Below, piece by piece: positions 14,101 to 21,926 of a stretch of 24,738 nt of DNA. The stretch covers positions 17,565-42,302 of the forward strand of contig DCFP01000194.1 of assembly GCA_002319925.1 (NCBI GenBank), in the 5' to 3' direction. This DNA is from Holophagaceae bacterium UBA1801 (lineage in GTDB: Bacteria; Acidobacteriota; Holophagae; Holophagales; Holophagaceae). The stretch's first letter is position 1; the number at the start of each line of letters is the position of its first letter. The position numbers and the translations under genes were made by a program. The notes under the pieces were generated by a model that ran no database searches, had not been told where the DNA came from, and worked only from the letters and a program-made list of their open reading frames with translations.

Positions 14101-15916
14101 CTGGCTTGAAGGCCGAAGGTTCCATCCACCAGTAGTCCTTCTTCTTCTCCGTGATGATGCGTGTCGCCTTCAAGGTGATGGGCACACCCTTGAGTTCATT
14201 GCCGTCCAGATCCACGGCGCGGGCCGTGGCCTGGAAGGGTTTGCCGGGAGCGGCAACGCTGCGGTCCGTGCCGATCAGGAGGGCCATGCTGCCCTTGGCG
14301 GCACGCACCTGCGAGGAACCTGAATTCTGCTGTCCGCTGCTATCGGTCACCTTGACGACCATGCGCCAGAGCCCTTCCTCCGTGATCTTGTAGTCTTCGG
14401 TGGAGGTCTCGCCATTCTCGTCGAGGTCCATCTGGCCGCTTTCCACCAGCTCGGGAGCCGGACCTTCGTCGTCGTCGCCCCAGTAGTAGTCCAGGTAATT
14501 CCGCTTGGGCACGATCTTGTAGAGGAACCAGTCCGCCTTCGCGTTGCGCACCGCGGCGCCGTAGAAGTAGCTCGCCTTCACATCGAAGGAGATGGAATCG
14601 CCCAGCCCCACCTTGGTCTTCTCGGTGGTCACCGCCACCGAGAATGCTGGCTTCACGAAGTGCTCCACCTTGAATTCGGCCTGGGCGGGCCCTTGCGGAC
14701 CCTGGAAGATCACGCGAAACAGCCCCAGGCGGCCCTCTCCGGGCAGCTGGACCGTGGTTCCGAAGGTGCCCGTGTCCGCATTCAGGAGCTTGGCCTTGCC
14801 CTCGGTGACCTTGGTGTCTTCGGGATCTAGGACCGTGAAGGGAAGCTCGGAGAGACCCTTCACCACCTTGTTCTCGCCGTTCTCCACGGAGCGCAGGATT
14901 GCCTTGACGTTCACTTCCTGACCGGGACGGTAGAGGGGACGTTCCGTGAAGGCATAGAGCCGCTGCTTCACCGCCGCACTGCCCTGCCCTTCGATGGCAA
15001 GCAGCGCAAAGTTGTTGTCGGACTTCGCCAAGACGATGCGGCGGACCCCAGGACTGGCGGGGATTTCCACCAGATTGTTCGAGCCGAACTCGATGGCCTT
15101 CTCCTTCCCGCCCTCGAAGACACGGCCGGTGACACCCGCACGGATGGAACCATCCACGGCATTCAGGGCCTGCACGCGCAAGTTCGCGCCGTCCTGCTCG
15201 GCGAGGAGCGCCATGTCCGTCACGAGCCAAGGCACGTAGGCCGCCTCTTCGCCCTTCAGGATCTCGAGGAGGTACACGCCCGCCTTCTGTGCGGGCAGTT
15301 CGACCCGGCTCAGGTGCCCTGCTTCACTGGAATCATCGTCGTAGGAATCCTCGTCATCGTTGGCATCGGGCTTCTTCTCGCCCGTGATCTCCTCCGTCAC
15401 CTTCGGCACCAGTTCGGTCACGAGCGTGAGGCCTGGCTGGCCTTCGAGAGGAATGGCGTCTCCGTCCCGTGGATCCTTGGCATGCAACCAGGGGTGATCC
15501 AAACGATCCGTCTGCTTCGCCACATCCCGGAGTGTCTGCGTTGCCGTGCGATGCACCGTCACGAAAGCGCGGCGACCGCCCCAAAGGAAGGCTTCCCGCA
15601 GCGTGTCCAGGGGATCCCGGCCCGTGCGCCCGCCTTCAAGGACGTCCTCTTCCCCGCCCTTCGTGAGCAGTTTTTTCAGGAAGCCATCGGCGTCGTCCAG
15701 GTGGTAGACACGCACGCAGACGTTCGTGGGAATCGGGCCCGCCGCCTCGAGATAGGCGGTCTTGCCCGGGAGCGTGGGCCGCGGCACCGCGAAGGTGCCC
15801 ACCCATCCCCCCTCGCGCCAGGGCGCTTCGGGGACCTTCGGCGCAGAGGTGCTGGTGATGGGCAGCAACAGCGCCAAGGGCAGGACCAACGACAGGATGA
15901 AGCGGAAGCGGTTCAT
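11123..15916 (-). CDS. yfaS: Bacterial alpha-2-macroglobulin (YfaS-like) with a CxEQ thioester motif
   Basis: This 1597-residue protein is a periplasmic protease-trapping protein. The signal peptide (about residues 1-25, ending TSTSA) has no lipobox cysteine. An acidic loop lies at about 178-200. Macroglobulin domains follow, with the conserved LYRPGQEVNVKAILR near 328 and a second RYQPGQTMKVAVDV near 765. The A2M domain (about 868-915) includes TELVLPDNLTAWRATATA. The thioester segment is YGCVEQ with C1077 and Q1080, inside an alpha-helical domain (about 1060-1350), and beta domains complete the C terminus. The thioester would covalently hold an attacking protease after bait cleavage. The ATG overlaps the DUF1175 stop (ATGA), and its own stop overlaps the DUF2135 start. 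E. coli YfaS is of similar size (about 1530, from memory). Confidence 0.95.
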   Translation of the reverse strand: MNRFRFILSLVLPLALLLPITSTSAPKVPEAPWREGGWVGTFAVPRPTLPGKTAYLEAAGPIPTNVCVRVYHLDDADGFLKKLLTKGGEEDVLEGGRTGRDPLDTLREAFLWGGRRAFVTVHRTATQTLRDVAKQTDRLDHPWLHAKDPRDGDAIPLEGQPGLTLVTELVPKVTEEITGEKKPDANDDEDSYDDDSSEAGHLSRVELPAQKAGVYLLEILKGEEAAYVPWLVTDMALLAEQDGANLRVQALNAVDGSIRAGVTGRVFEGGKEKAIEFGSNNLVEIPASPGVRRIVLAKSDNNFALLAIEGQGSAAVKQRLYAFTERPLYRPGQEVNVKAILRSVENGENKVVKGLSELPFTVLDPEDTKVTEGKAKLLNADTGTFGTTVQLPGEGRLGLFRVIFQGPQGPAQAEFKVEHFVKPAFSVAVTTEKTKVGLGDSISFDVKASYFYGAAVRNAKADWFLYKIVPKRNYLDYYWGDDDEGPAPELVESGQMDLDENGETSTEDYKITEEGLWRMVVKVTDSSGQQNSGSSQVRAAKGSMALLIGTDRSVAAPGKPFQATARAVDLDGNELKGVPITLKATRIITEKKKDYWWMEPSAFKPGEVVATAPGPKAQLTIHEGGLFLVVAEAKDNKGRVVTAQRLITVAGEGTPLPSVRDLRASADKREYKPGETARILVQLPRPKLTLHWALENEHLGAQQSRMVQGTTTVVEIPITTEMQPNIWAVFEIVAEGSRQLAEVPIRVPKLDRRLQVGVSLDKDRYQPGQTMKVAVDVKDYEGHPVAADLSVGVVDEAIYALSAELNPDPVRFFHPTLRHAVIRSGSTDWSFYDVLHRQRPVWSLKQTKRGEFKTDDADKIRQNFKDTAAWVPYIAVGSDGKATTELVLPDNLTAWRATATAVTSDTKVGVGRNSKPSSKPLQVSLTLPRTLSVGEEARAIAQVRDLSGKPISGRVRMEVTNGSFTGNPEASFSIVDQGEYKLSLPLLAAQAGSLTVTAYVEGGGLKDAERRSVTVLDQLVPVSVSGYIYPQGPAKTVDIPIPPQAKGSAALVLTPVSSLETLAAPSLPYLIEYPYGCVEQTLSSFVPNILVADLVKQGLMPPIDWKNLVKLDKNIRDGVFRVYGYQQPNGGWGWYSPHDFGEDANPHTTGYAIQSFAMMKRMGYEVDENVYRRGRQAAVNLFQQAARQADERKPGADLEKGQAPDPYADAAFLLQALAQTGEPIAGIVDSTADKVLQGKWPGDHVLAMVALAAAQTKHPKTKALIAKLEQNSVLKGGLAHWNGNMQDFESYCSGDVLPTVMALKALSLGDPKSPMISQGEAYISSQFQGYGWYSTWSTAQAVELLPYLAKVRKLNWNSASMQASIEGGPTWDFTKKTTKDFYHWGSREPRPGYFPMSEPKALKVTASGQGVLVWTYSYQVPGSASAVLKGEKSSALRMNLNRSVWKLKTPQQTKNAAQGWVRDTWTGNMNVGDEAWMELKAEADRSADYAILEVPIPAGLNPTVNLEGFVLEGKAFSENDNTDEWIQKPRVEIYPDKVVFFFQRLYPWDSPRVRILLRAGMAGKYRIRPAKLSLMSNENQWTTCDGLELNVKEGGQK

Positions 15917-16884
15917 GGCTGACTCGAAAGGGAAGGATCGGAAAGAGAGGCGAGTTCGTATCCGTTGCAGAGGACTTTCCAGCGGTAGAGGCCCAGGAAT
16001 GCTGGGTTTTCGGGCAGGGGCCTGAATTCGGCGTCGGGATGGTGCATCAGTTCGTCCAGACGGACCCGGCGGATTTCGCCATCCTTGCGCGTGAGTCCCG
16101 AACCCTCGGGACCCGTGTGGTAGAGCAGCACGGGCTGCCCGTCCATATCGGGGCGCACGAAGGCCATGGCGTGATCCGGCTCGGGATGCGTACCGCCGCG
16201 AGCGAAGAAGATCAGATCACCGGGTTGCGCTTCGGAGAGATCCTTGCCCAAGGGCACGCAGGCATAGGTGCGCAGGAAGGCGCCCTTGGCGAAGGGTTTC
16301 CAGCCTTCTGGCGTGGGAAACGCGCTGCGCCACGGTCCCGCCAATACTGAACTGGGGTCCCCCGCCACTGGCGAAGCCGGGAATCCCGTGCGTTCACGCC
16401 AGGCCTGGGTATGCGGCCCCCAGGCCTCATGGAAGGCGAAGCGCAGCAGGCCCGCGCAATCGCGCTGGGCCGGCTCCCAGGCCGGGCTGATGTCTTCCAA
16501 TTGTTGTTCGAGCAAGGCTACGAACCAGGTGCGAAATTCATCTCGGTCGCCCTGCCCCAGCAAGGTGGCCTGTTTTCCTTCCTGGATAGGCGTCACGTCG
16601 AAGGACTGACGGTAGCCTGGCCAAGCGCTGATTACGACGTGTGTGGTTGCGGTTGGAGAAAGGAAATAGCCTTCCTTCGCGCCGCCCCAAACCTCGGCCC
16701 CTGCCACCTGGACCGACCATGCGTTCCGCTTCAAGCCCAGCAGGCTCCGGCTCTCCAGGACAATGTGCTGAACGGGGTTTCCCTCGGAATGTTCGATCCA
16801 GCCGCGGTGATGCACGGGCACCAGCGCAGCCGCAACGGCCAGGAGGACGGCGCCTCCCGCAGGCCAGTAGATCGACGATTTCAT
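15913..16884 (-). CDS. yfaT: DUF1175 (YfaT-like) protein with NlpC/P60-like cysteine peptidase motifs
   Basis: This 323-residue protein starts at ATG 16884 (ATGA overlap with the DUF2138 stop) with a membrane or signal segment at about 8-24. The C-terminal two-thirds carries the layout of NlpC/P60 enzymes: nucleophile C143 in RDCAGLLRFAF, the strand motif AQPGDLIFFARG (219-230), general-base His H238 in DHAMAFV and a third polar residue H256 in LLYHTG. NlpC/P60 enzymes cut peptide bonds in peptidoglycan stems, so an exported envelope hydrolase is plausible. The N-terminal region (about 35-110) is beta-rich and unrecognised. From memory the E. coli protein is shorter (about 207). Its ORF could be opened further upstream, but the ATGA junction and the hydrophobic N terminus support this start. 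Confidence 0.82.
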   Translation of the reverse strand: MKSSIYWPAGGAVLLAVAAALVPVHHRGWIEHSEGNPVQHIVLESRSLLGLKRNAWSVQVAGAEVWGGAKEGYFLSPTATTHVVISAWPGYRQSFDVTPIQEGKQATLLGQGDRDEFRTWFVALLEQQLEDISPAWEPAQRDCAGLLRFAFHEAWGPHTQAWRERTGFPASPVAGDPSSVLAGPWRSAFPTPEGWKPFAKGAFLRTYACVPLGKDLSEAQPGDLIFFARGGTHPEPDHAMAFVRPDMDGQPVLLYHTGPEGSGLTRKDGEIRRVRLDELMHHPDAEFRPLPENPAFLGLYRWKVLCNGYELASLSDPSLSSQP

Positions 16885-19079
16885 TGAGGCCGGGCCTCCA
16901 TGCCGGAGGGCGTCCATTCCAGTTCGAGGGTCCGTGTGCCCAGGCCCTTCACGGCGCTCAGGAAAGGACCGAAGGTGGAATCCACTTCCGCGGCAGCTTC
17001 GTCGTCCGTGGGGGTGGGTTCGCCGAACCACCAGTAGCGGCCTCCGTTATTGATACGGAGATAGGCCAGCAGCAGGGATTCCAGGTCCCGGGAAGCGGAA
17101 GCACCATCGATCTGTGCGATGCCGAAGGCCTTGCTCTGGAGATCTGCCATGGTGGTCGTCTGGCCGAGCAGCCCGCTCACCACTGATTGCACGGCCGCGT
17201 CATCACTGCCGAGGACCAACACATCGTTCACGATGGCATAGCAGGGCGTGAAAGCCTGGCCGGTGCGCACGCGATGCATCTGCACACCCTTGGCGTACTC
17301 GCGGTTCTCGATCTGCCCGTTGAACATGCGTGGCCATAGTTTCTTGACGGCGGCTTCGAGGGCGGGGCTCTTGCCCGCCTGGATCGGCAGGGCCAGCGCC
17401 GCACTGGGGCTCATGCCCGGTTCTCCAAAGCCTGCGAAGAAGTCGACCTTGCCGTCCTGCTGCATCTTGGACGCCTCCTCGGGCACATCCTTCTGCAGCT
17501 TTCTGAACTTCGCGAGAGTAGCCTTCTCCGCGGCCGTGAGTGTTGGCGGCGCCACCCAGCCCTTCCAGAACAACGCCGCGCCGCGAAGATCCAGCAACCC
17601 GATCATGGCTGTCGTCTCGTCACGCATGGCCTTGCGCGCCTCCCGCCGGGACTTGGCCGACTTAAGTTCGGCTTGATACTGCTTCTGCTGATCGGGCGTG
17701 AGATTCTGGCCGCCCTCGGCGATGGCCGGCATCTTCGGATCCTCGATGGGCATCTCCTCATCCTTGCGGACGAAGGCGTTGATGAGCATTTCCGTGGGAC
17801 CCGCGCCCAAAGCAACGGACAGCGTCCCCGTACGGGGAGCGGCCTTGGCGATATAGGGATTGTTCCAGGTATTCTGCTGCGCTTTCACAAGCCTCCGGCG
17901 GATGGCGGTCCGCTCGAAGGAGGCATCGGCACCAAGGCGTGGCACCAACCAGAGCGAGACCTCGGTCTGGGGCCGCATGCCCGCGAGGGCCACCTTGCAC
18001 CACTCCTGGCGCTCGCCCAGGGTCTCGTTGGCCACGGGGAAGAGCACCGCCCGTAGCGGGGCTTCGCGATCGCAGATCCAAGTGCCTGCAGGCACGGTGC
18101 AGAGGTGGAGCACGCCGCCCGCACCCCGGACCTGAGTCACGTCCACTTTCCCGCCGTACTGGCCCGTCCAGGCTTCCGTGCGCGTGCGTGGCCCCATGGA
18201 GGTCGGGTTCAACTTGAGGAGTTCCAGCGCCAGTTTGGTGCGCGTCGGCAAATCGCCGGGGAGAAAGACCAGCGTGCCATCCGAGGGGCTGTCGTCGTCC
18301 CGCGCCATTCCGTAATGAAGGACCCAGGCTTCGCGGGAGGCGAGAGGGGCCAACGCCGCGGAGGATTGCTTCAGCCAGGCTTCCAGGTGGCGCACGAAGA
18401 ACCCGGCACGACTGCCGTTGGCCAGGGCAGGCACGATGCCGGAGTCCCCGCCCGCCAGGGTCTGCAGGCGCGCGAGGCCAGGGCGCAGCTGTTTCAAGTG
18501 CAGGATCACGCCCGGCTCAGCTGCGGATTCCAGTGCCTTTGGGAAGGTCCCCGAAGCCTCCAGACGTGGCATCAGCGCAGGATTTGGAATCCACTGGAAT
18601 CGCCATGTGTTGGGCGAATCGAGATGCAGCCCCAACCCGTGAGTCCACGGGCGATCCACGCGGGATGAGGGTTCCATGTAAACGTAAGGATCTTTGTCCG
18701 GATAGTGATAACCCTTGGTGTAGAGGAACAAGGCCACTTCATCGCGATTGCTGGCCTTGCGCAAAGCCACGCGGGCCCACTGCTCCAGGGGCCGGTCGCC
18801 CAGCACGATCAGTGCGGCGCGCTCGGATTTGTAGCCCTCGTTCAGACGGTCGAGGAGCTGCTCGGTCTGTTCGTTGTAGTTCAGATCGAAGAATTTCTTG
18901 TTCTCCCAGAGGGACTGTCCGCGCGGATCCCGCTTCGAGAAGGTCCAGGATTTGACCTGGTCCCAAGCCCAGTTCTTGGCGGCCTGGGTGCCCAATGTTC
19001 CCTGGGCCATGACGCCCTGCACCGCCAAGACACAAAGCGCCCAGGCGAGTCTCCGACTCCGAACCGACTCCTGCCGCAC
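16881..19079 (-). CDS. yfaA: DUF2138 (YfaA-like) secreted protein, first gene of the alpha-2-macroglobulin cluster
   Basis: This 732-residue protein starts with GTG at 19079, supported by GGAGG five bases upstream. The N terminus is basic then hydrophobic (RRLAWALCVLAVQGVMAQ), a typical signal peptide with cleavage after about residue 25. The mature protein has stretches such as AALIVLGDRPLEQWARVALR, VALFLYTKGYHYPDKDPY, PSDGTLVFLPGDLPTRTKL and ALPIQAGKSPALEAAVKKLW. No catalytic motif is visible, and the family is uncharacterised. A helical, Lys/Arg/Glu-rich stretch around 470-490 may be a coiled coil. It leads the five-gene cluster and is divergent from hutI, with only 110 bases between. Identification rests on sequence character plus conserved gene order with E. 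coli yfaA. Confidence 0.8.
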   Translation of the reverse strand: MRQESVRSRRLAWALCVLAVQGVMAQGTLGTQAAKNWAWDQVKSWTFSKRDPRGQSLWENKKFFDLNYNEQTEQLLDRLNEGYKSERAALIVLGDRPLEQWARVALRKASNRDEVALFLYTKGYHYPDKDPYVYMEPSSRVDRPWTHGLGLHLDSPNTWRFQWIPNPALMPRLEASGTFPKALESAAEPGVILHLKQLRPGLARLQTLAGGDSGIVPALANGSRAGFFVRHLEAWLKQSSAALAPLASREAWVLHYGMARDDDSPSDGTLVFLPGDLPTRTKLALELLKLNPTSMGPRTRTEAWTGQYGGKVDVTQVRGAGGVLHLCTVPAGTWICDREAPLRAVLFPVANETLGERQEWCKVALAGMRPQTEVSLWLVPRLGADASFERTAIRRRLVKAQQNTWNNPYIAKAAPRTGTLSVALGAGPTEMLINAFVRKDEEMPIEDPKMPAIAEGGQNLTPDQQKQYQAELKSAKSRREARKAMRDETTAMIGLLDLRGAALFWKGWVAPPTLTAAEKATLAKFRKLQKDVPEEASKMQQDGKVDFFAGFGEPGMSPSAALALPIQAGKSPALEAAVKKLWPRMFNGQIENREYAKGVQMHRVRTGQAFTPCYAIVNDVLVLGSDDAAVQSVVSGLLGQTTTMADLQSKAFGIAQIDGASASRDLESLLLAYLRINNGGRYWWFGEPTPTDDEAAAEVDSTFGPFLSAVKGLGTRTLELEWTPSGMEARPQ

Positions 19080-19189
19080 TGGAACCTCCAGAATGATCGA
19101 ATAGTATCAGAGCGGGGTCGCAAATTCCCTGGTGCCGCGAATTCACAATTCCCTCGAGCGTCCACGGCTGGGGAAAAAGGGGGCACAAT

Positions 19190-20401
19190 ATGGGAATGAA
19201 AAAACGATCCGTCATCACCAACCTCCGCGGGGTCGTGACCCCTGATCCCGCCCATGCCTGGGCCGTGGATTACCTGGAAGGCGGCGCCATCGCCCTCGAT
19301 GGCGGGCATGTGGCGTGGCTAGGCTTCCAGAAGGACCTGCCCTCAGAGTGGCGGGCGGCCGAACAGGTGGATGGCCAGCGACGGTGGGCCTCGCCGGGGT
19401 TCGTGGATCCCCACACCCACATCCTTTTCGGCGGCGACCGCAGCCAGGAATTCAATCGCCGCCTCCATGGCGTGACCTACGCGCAGATCGCCGCGGAGGG
19501 CGGCGGCATCCGCGAAACGGTGCGGGCCACCCGCCAGGCGAGCTTGGAAGAGCTCATCGCCATCGGAGAAGAACGTCTCCGCAAACTGGCCCGCAAAGGC
19601 GTGGTTCACTTGGAAGCCAAGACAGGGTACGGGCTCTCCCTGGAATCCGAATCACGGCTCCTGCAGGCCTACGGTGAGCTGAAGAAGCGGGGCTGGAGCC
19701 TGGACGTGACCCTCATGCCCGCCCACGACATCCCCCTGGAATTCCAGGGAGACCCCGATGGATATGCAAAGGTCGTCGCCGATGAGTGGCAGCCCGAGCT
19801 AGTGAAGCGCAACCCAGGTGTGGCGAGCTTCTGCGACATCTTCGTGGAAAAAGGCGTTTTCACCCCGGACCACGGGCGGAAGGTACTGTGCTCCGGCAAG
19901 GCCCTGGGGCTCACCCCCCGCATGCACGCGGACGAGTTCGTCGACACGGGCGGCGCGGCCCTGGCTGCGGAACTGGGCGCCGCCAGCGCGGATCACCTGA
20001 TGTTCGCGTCCGATGCAGGCATCAAGGCCATGGCCGAAGCCGGCGTCACCCCCACCGTCCTGCCTGCCACGACCCTGTTCCTGGGCATGCGGGACTGGGC
20101 CCCGGCCCGGAAGATGATCGAGGCCGGATGCCGAGTGGCCCTGGCTTCGGACTTCAACCCGGGTTCCTGCGCCTGCCTGGATCCACTGCTGATCCTCCGC
20201 CTGGGCTGCCTGCAACTGCGCTTGACCTTCGAGGAAGCCCTCACGGCCGTCACCCTGCATCCCTCCCGCAGCCTGAAGCGCGCAAATCTGGGCCACCTGC
20301 ATCCAGGAGCTCTGGGCAAGGTGCTGCTCTGGGATGTCAAACATCCCCTGGAACTCGTCTACTGGATGGGCGAGGCCTTCGTGCCGGAAATCATCGGCTG
20401 A
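19190..20401 (+). CDS. hutI: Imidazolonepropionase
   Basis: This 403-residue amidohydrolase opens the ring of 4-imidazolone-5-propanoate to N-formimino-L-glutamate, the third step of histidine degradation. Family signatures: metal-binding H75 and H77 in GFVDPHTHILFGGDR, the substrate-binding GGGIRETVRATR, EAKTGYGL, the conserved MPAHDIP, metal-binding MHADEF, and ALASDFNPGSCACLDPL with the catalytic Asp. Length is typical (about 400). ATG 19190 has AGGGGG six bases upstream; an alternative ATG two codons later is possible. No other hut gene is adjacent in this window, so the pathway must be encoded elsewhere or act with scattered genes. It ends just before a strong hairpin. Confidence 0.96.
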   Translation: MGMKKRSVITNLRGVVTPDPAHAWAVDYLEGGAIALDGGHVAWLGFQKDLPSEWRAAEQVDGQRRWASPGFVDPHTHILFGGDRSQEFNRRLHGVTYAQIAAEGGGIRETVRATRQASLEELIAIGEERLRKLARKGVVHLEAKTGYGLSLESESRLLQAYGELKKRGWSLDVTLMPAHDIPLEFQGDPDGYAKVVADEWQPELVKRNPGVASFCDIFVEKGVFTPDHGRKVLCSGKALGLTPRMHADEFVDTGGAALAAELGAASADHLMFASDAGIKAMAEAGVTPTVLPATTLFLGMRDWAPARKMIEAGCRVALASDFNPGSCACLDPLLILRLGCLQLRLTFEEALTAVTLHPSRSLKRANLGHLHPGALGKVLLWDVKHPLELVYWMGEAFVPEIIG

Positions 20402-20431
20402 GCTGGAATACCACATGCCCCTCTAGAATGA

Positions 20432-20457
20432 ACATGCCCCGGTTTCCCGGGGCATGT
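20432..20457. terminator. 11-bp perfect hairpin between convergent hutI and the DUF465 gene
   Basis: ACATGCCCCGG (20432-20442) and CCGGGGCATGT (20447-20457) are exact complements around a TTTC loop. The hairpin lies 31 bases after the hutI stop and 25 bases beyond the DUF465 stop. No long T-run follows on either strand, but position and GC-rich stem fit a bidirectional transcript end. Confidence 0.7.
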
Positions 20458-20481
20458 CTATCCAGGCTCCAACCCTGATTC

Positions 20482-20715
20482 CTACTGGTTGCGCCCTTTC
20501 GAGTGCTCTTCCACGATGCGGTAGATCCGCTCCTTGGCGCGAAGCTTCGCCTTCTTGAGTTCGACCTCTTCGATGGACTCTTTCGCAGTGAGGCGGATCT
20601 TGTTCTGCAGGTAGTGCAAGCGCTCGTCCGCAGCCTTGTGCTCTTCCATCAGTTTCCGGAATTCGAAGTGTTCCTTCATCAGGTGATCCTGGACATCAGG
20701 CTTCAGAAAATCCAT
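20482..20715 (-). CDS. DUF465 (YdcH-like) small coiled-coil protein
   Basis: This 77-residue protein is almost entirely alpha-helical and highly charged: HFEFRKLMEEHKAADERL, then a turn (NKIRLTAKESIEE), then VELKKAKLRAKERIYRIVEE. This two-helix hairpin with the HxxFxxLxxEHxxLDxxI-type beginning is the DUF465/YdcH signature. GGAGG lies four bases upstream of the ATG at 20715. No enzymatic residues or export signal are visible. The family is widespread and uncharacterised. It is the last gene before the hutI hairpin; the membrane protein gene upstream on the same strand is 176 bases away, so it may have its own promoter. Confidence 0.88.
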   Translation of the reverse strand: MDFLKPDVQDHLMKEHFEFRKLMEEHKAADERLHYLQNKIRLTAKESIEEVELKKAKLRAKERIYRIVEEHSKGRNQ

Positions 20716-20781
20716 GCATCCTCCGTAATGGTTCCCTTGGCAGGGGGGATTTCAAATCTCAATTACCTTACCTGCCCCAAA

Positions 20782-20800
20782 GGGTACTCCCGGGGTACCC
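20782..20800. repeat. Short GC-rich inverted repeat between the membrane protein and DUF465 genes
   Basis: GGGTAC (20782-20787) and GTACCC (20795-20800) pair around a 7-base GC-rich loop. It sits about 90 bases after the stop of the membrane protein gene and 67 bases before the DUF465 start, so it could end one transcript or mark a site before the other. It is short and has no T-run. Confidence 0.3.
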
Positions 20801-20891
20801 CCCGTCAAGGGAAGGCTTCAACCCGATATACAGCCAGACGGCAAGGGCTGCCTGACTCCGGAACATCTCTTGCAATGAGACGAGTTGGTGA

Positions 20892-21851
20892 TCAGGCCAG
20901 ACCTTGTTCGGTCTCTCCTTCCAGCTCGTTCTCGAGAACAGGAATCTCATTCCGGGCCTTGGCGTCATGGTGCCAATAGAGTGCAGAAAGTCTGAGGAAC
21001 CAGCCCAGCAGCCAGGCGTTGAACGCGGCAACGACGATCTGCAGGATCAGGAACGACCAGACCCTGAAAGAGCTGCCCCCGCCGAGCTTCCAGGCGAACA
21101 GGAACACGAGGAAGTGCAACCCCACTCGCACGACAACCCCGCCAAGGATGAAGGTGCCCCACTGGACAGGATAGGCCCAGAGCCGGCGGAAGCTTTGATA
21201 GAGATGGCGCAGCAGGATTTCGGGTGATCCGAGATACCAGTTCTCCTGGCCGAGGCCCGCCCGGTCGATCCGGCACAGCCACCACTGGAGCATGACCGTA
21301 GAAACGCAGGCGAGCTTGAAGAGGGTTCCCCCCACCAGATTCAGCCAGCCCAGTCCGTGGATGCCCATGGACGCAACGCCTTCCATGACCCATGACACGC
21401 CATAGCCGAGGATCAGGATCGGAATTCCGATGAGGAGCGTTTCCACGAGCCCGCAGAGCCAGGGAGCGAGGCGTGCCGGCAAGTTCACGGCCCGCGTCTG
21501 GACTCGCCAGCTCGCCCAGAGCATCCAGACCAGGGACAGGAATCCGATGATCTTGGCCCAGTGCCCGATGGGATCCTGCGATAGCCCGCCATTGGCCCAA
21601 AGTTCCCACACATCCCGGGCCGTGAGCAGCTCACCCCAGTAGTTGGGCAGCGCGCTCCACTTCGCAAGTTCCTTCAGATGCAGCGCCCAGGCCGCGCCGG
21701 AAAGGGCGTCGAAGGCGATCCAGGCCAGGATGAGCTGGAGGCCGGCTTTCGAGAAACCGCCAGGGACGGCATTTCTCAAGATGCGCCAGGGACCTTTCGT
21801 CATCCTTTGGTCTTCGACATGGCTAGAGGAAGGAGGCACAGTCGTTTCCAT
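20892..21851 (-). CDS. Integral membrane protein, about six helices, unknown function
   Basis: This 319-residue protein starts at ATG 21851, eight bases after an unusually complete Shine-Dalgarno (AAGGAGGTCAT). Hydrophobic segments lie at about 34-57, 100-114, 127-155, 168-192, 231-254 and 262-288, suggesting six transmembrane helices with a soluble N-terminal tail and an acidic C-terminal tail (NEIPVLENELEGETEQGLA). It is rich in Trp (for example VWMLWASWRV, LQWWLCRI). No enzyme motif is visible and I do not recognise the family. The start follows the kinase stop by 75 bases on the same strand, so the two are probably one transcript and the membrane protein could be a kinase partner or substrate. 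That link is inference. Confidence 0.85.
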   Translation of the reverse strand: METTVPPSSSHVEDQRMTKGPWRILRNAVPGGFSKAGLQLILAWIAFDALSGAAWALHLKELAKWSALPNYWGELLTARDVWELWANGGLSQDPIGHWAKIIGFLSLVWMLWASWRVQTRAVNLPARLAPWLCGLVETLLIGIPILILGYGVSWVMEGVASMGIHGLGWLNLVGGTLFKLACVSTVMLQWWLCRIDRAGLGQENWYLGSPEILLRHLYQSFRRLWAYPVQWGTFILGGVVVRVGLHFLVFLFAWKLGGGSSFRVWSFLILQIVVAAFNAWLLGWFLRLSALYWHHDAKARNEIPVLENELEGETEQGLA

Positions 21852-21926
21852 TCCGATGACCTCCTTCCCTTGAAATATTCACATCTGGCCCGAGTGCACC
21901 GATCCGGCAACGGCGGGACAACCATT

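Noticed and set aside
12785..14323. 512-codon plus-strand open frame inside the macroglobulin gene
   Set aside because: Antisense shadow of a confidently identified gene, with no recognisable domain or ribosome-binding support.
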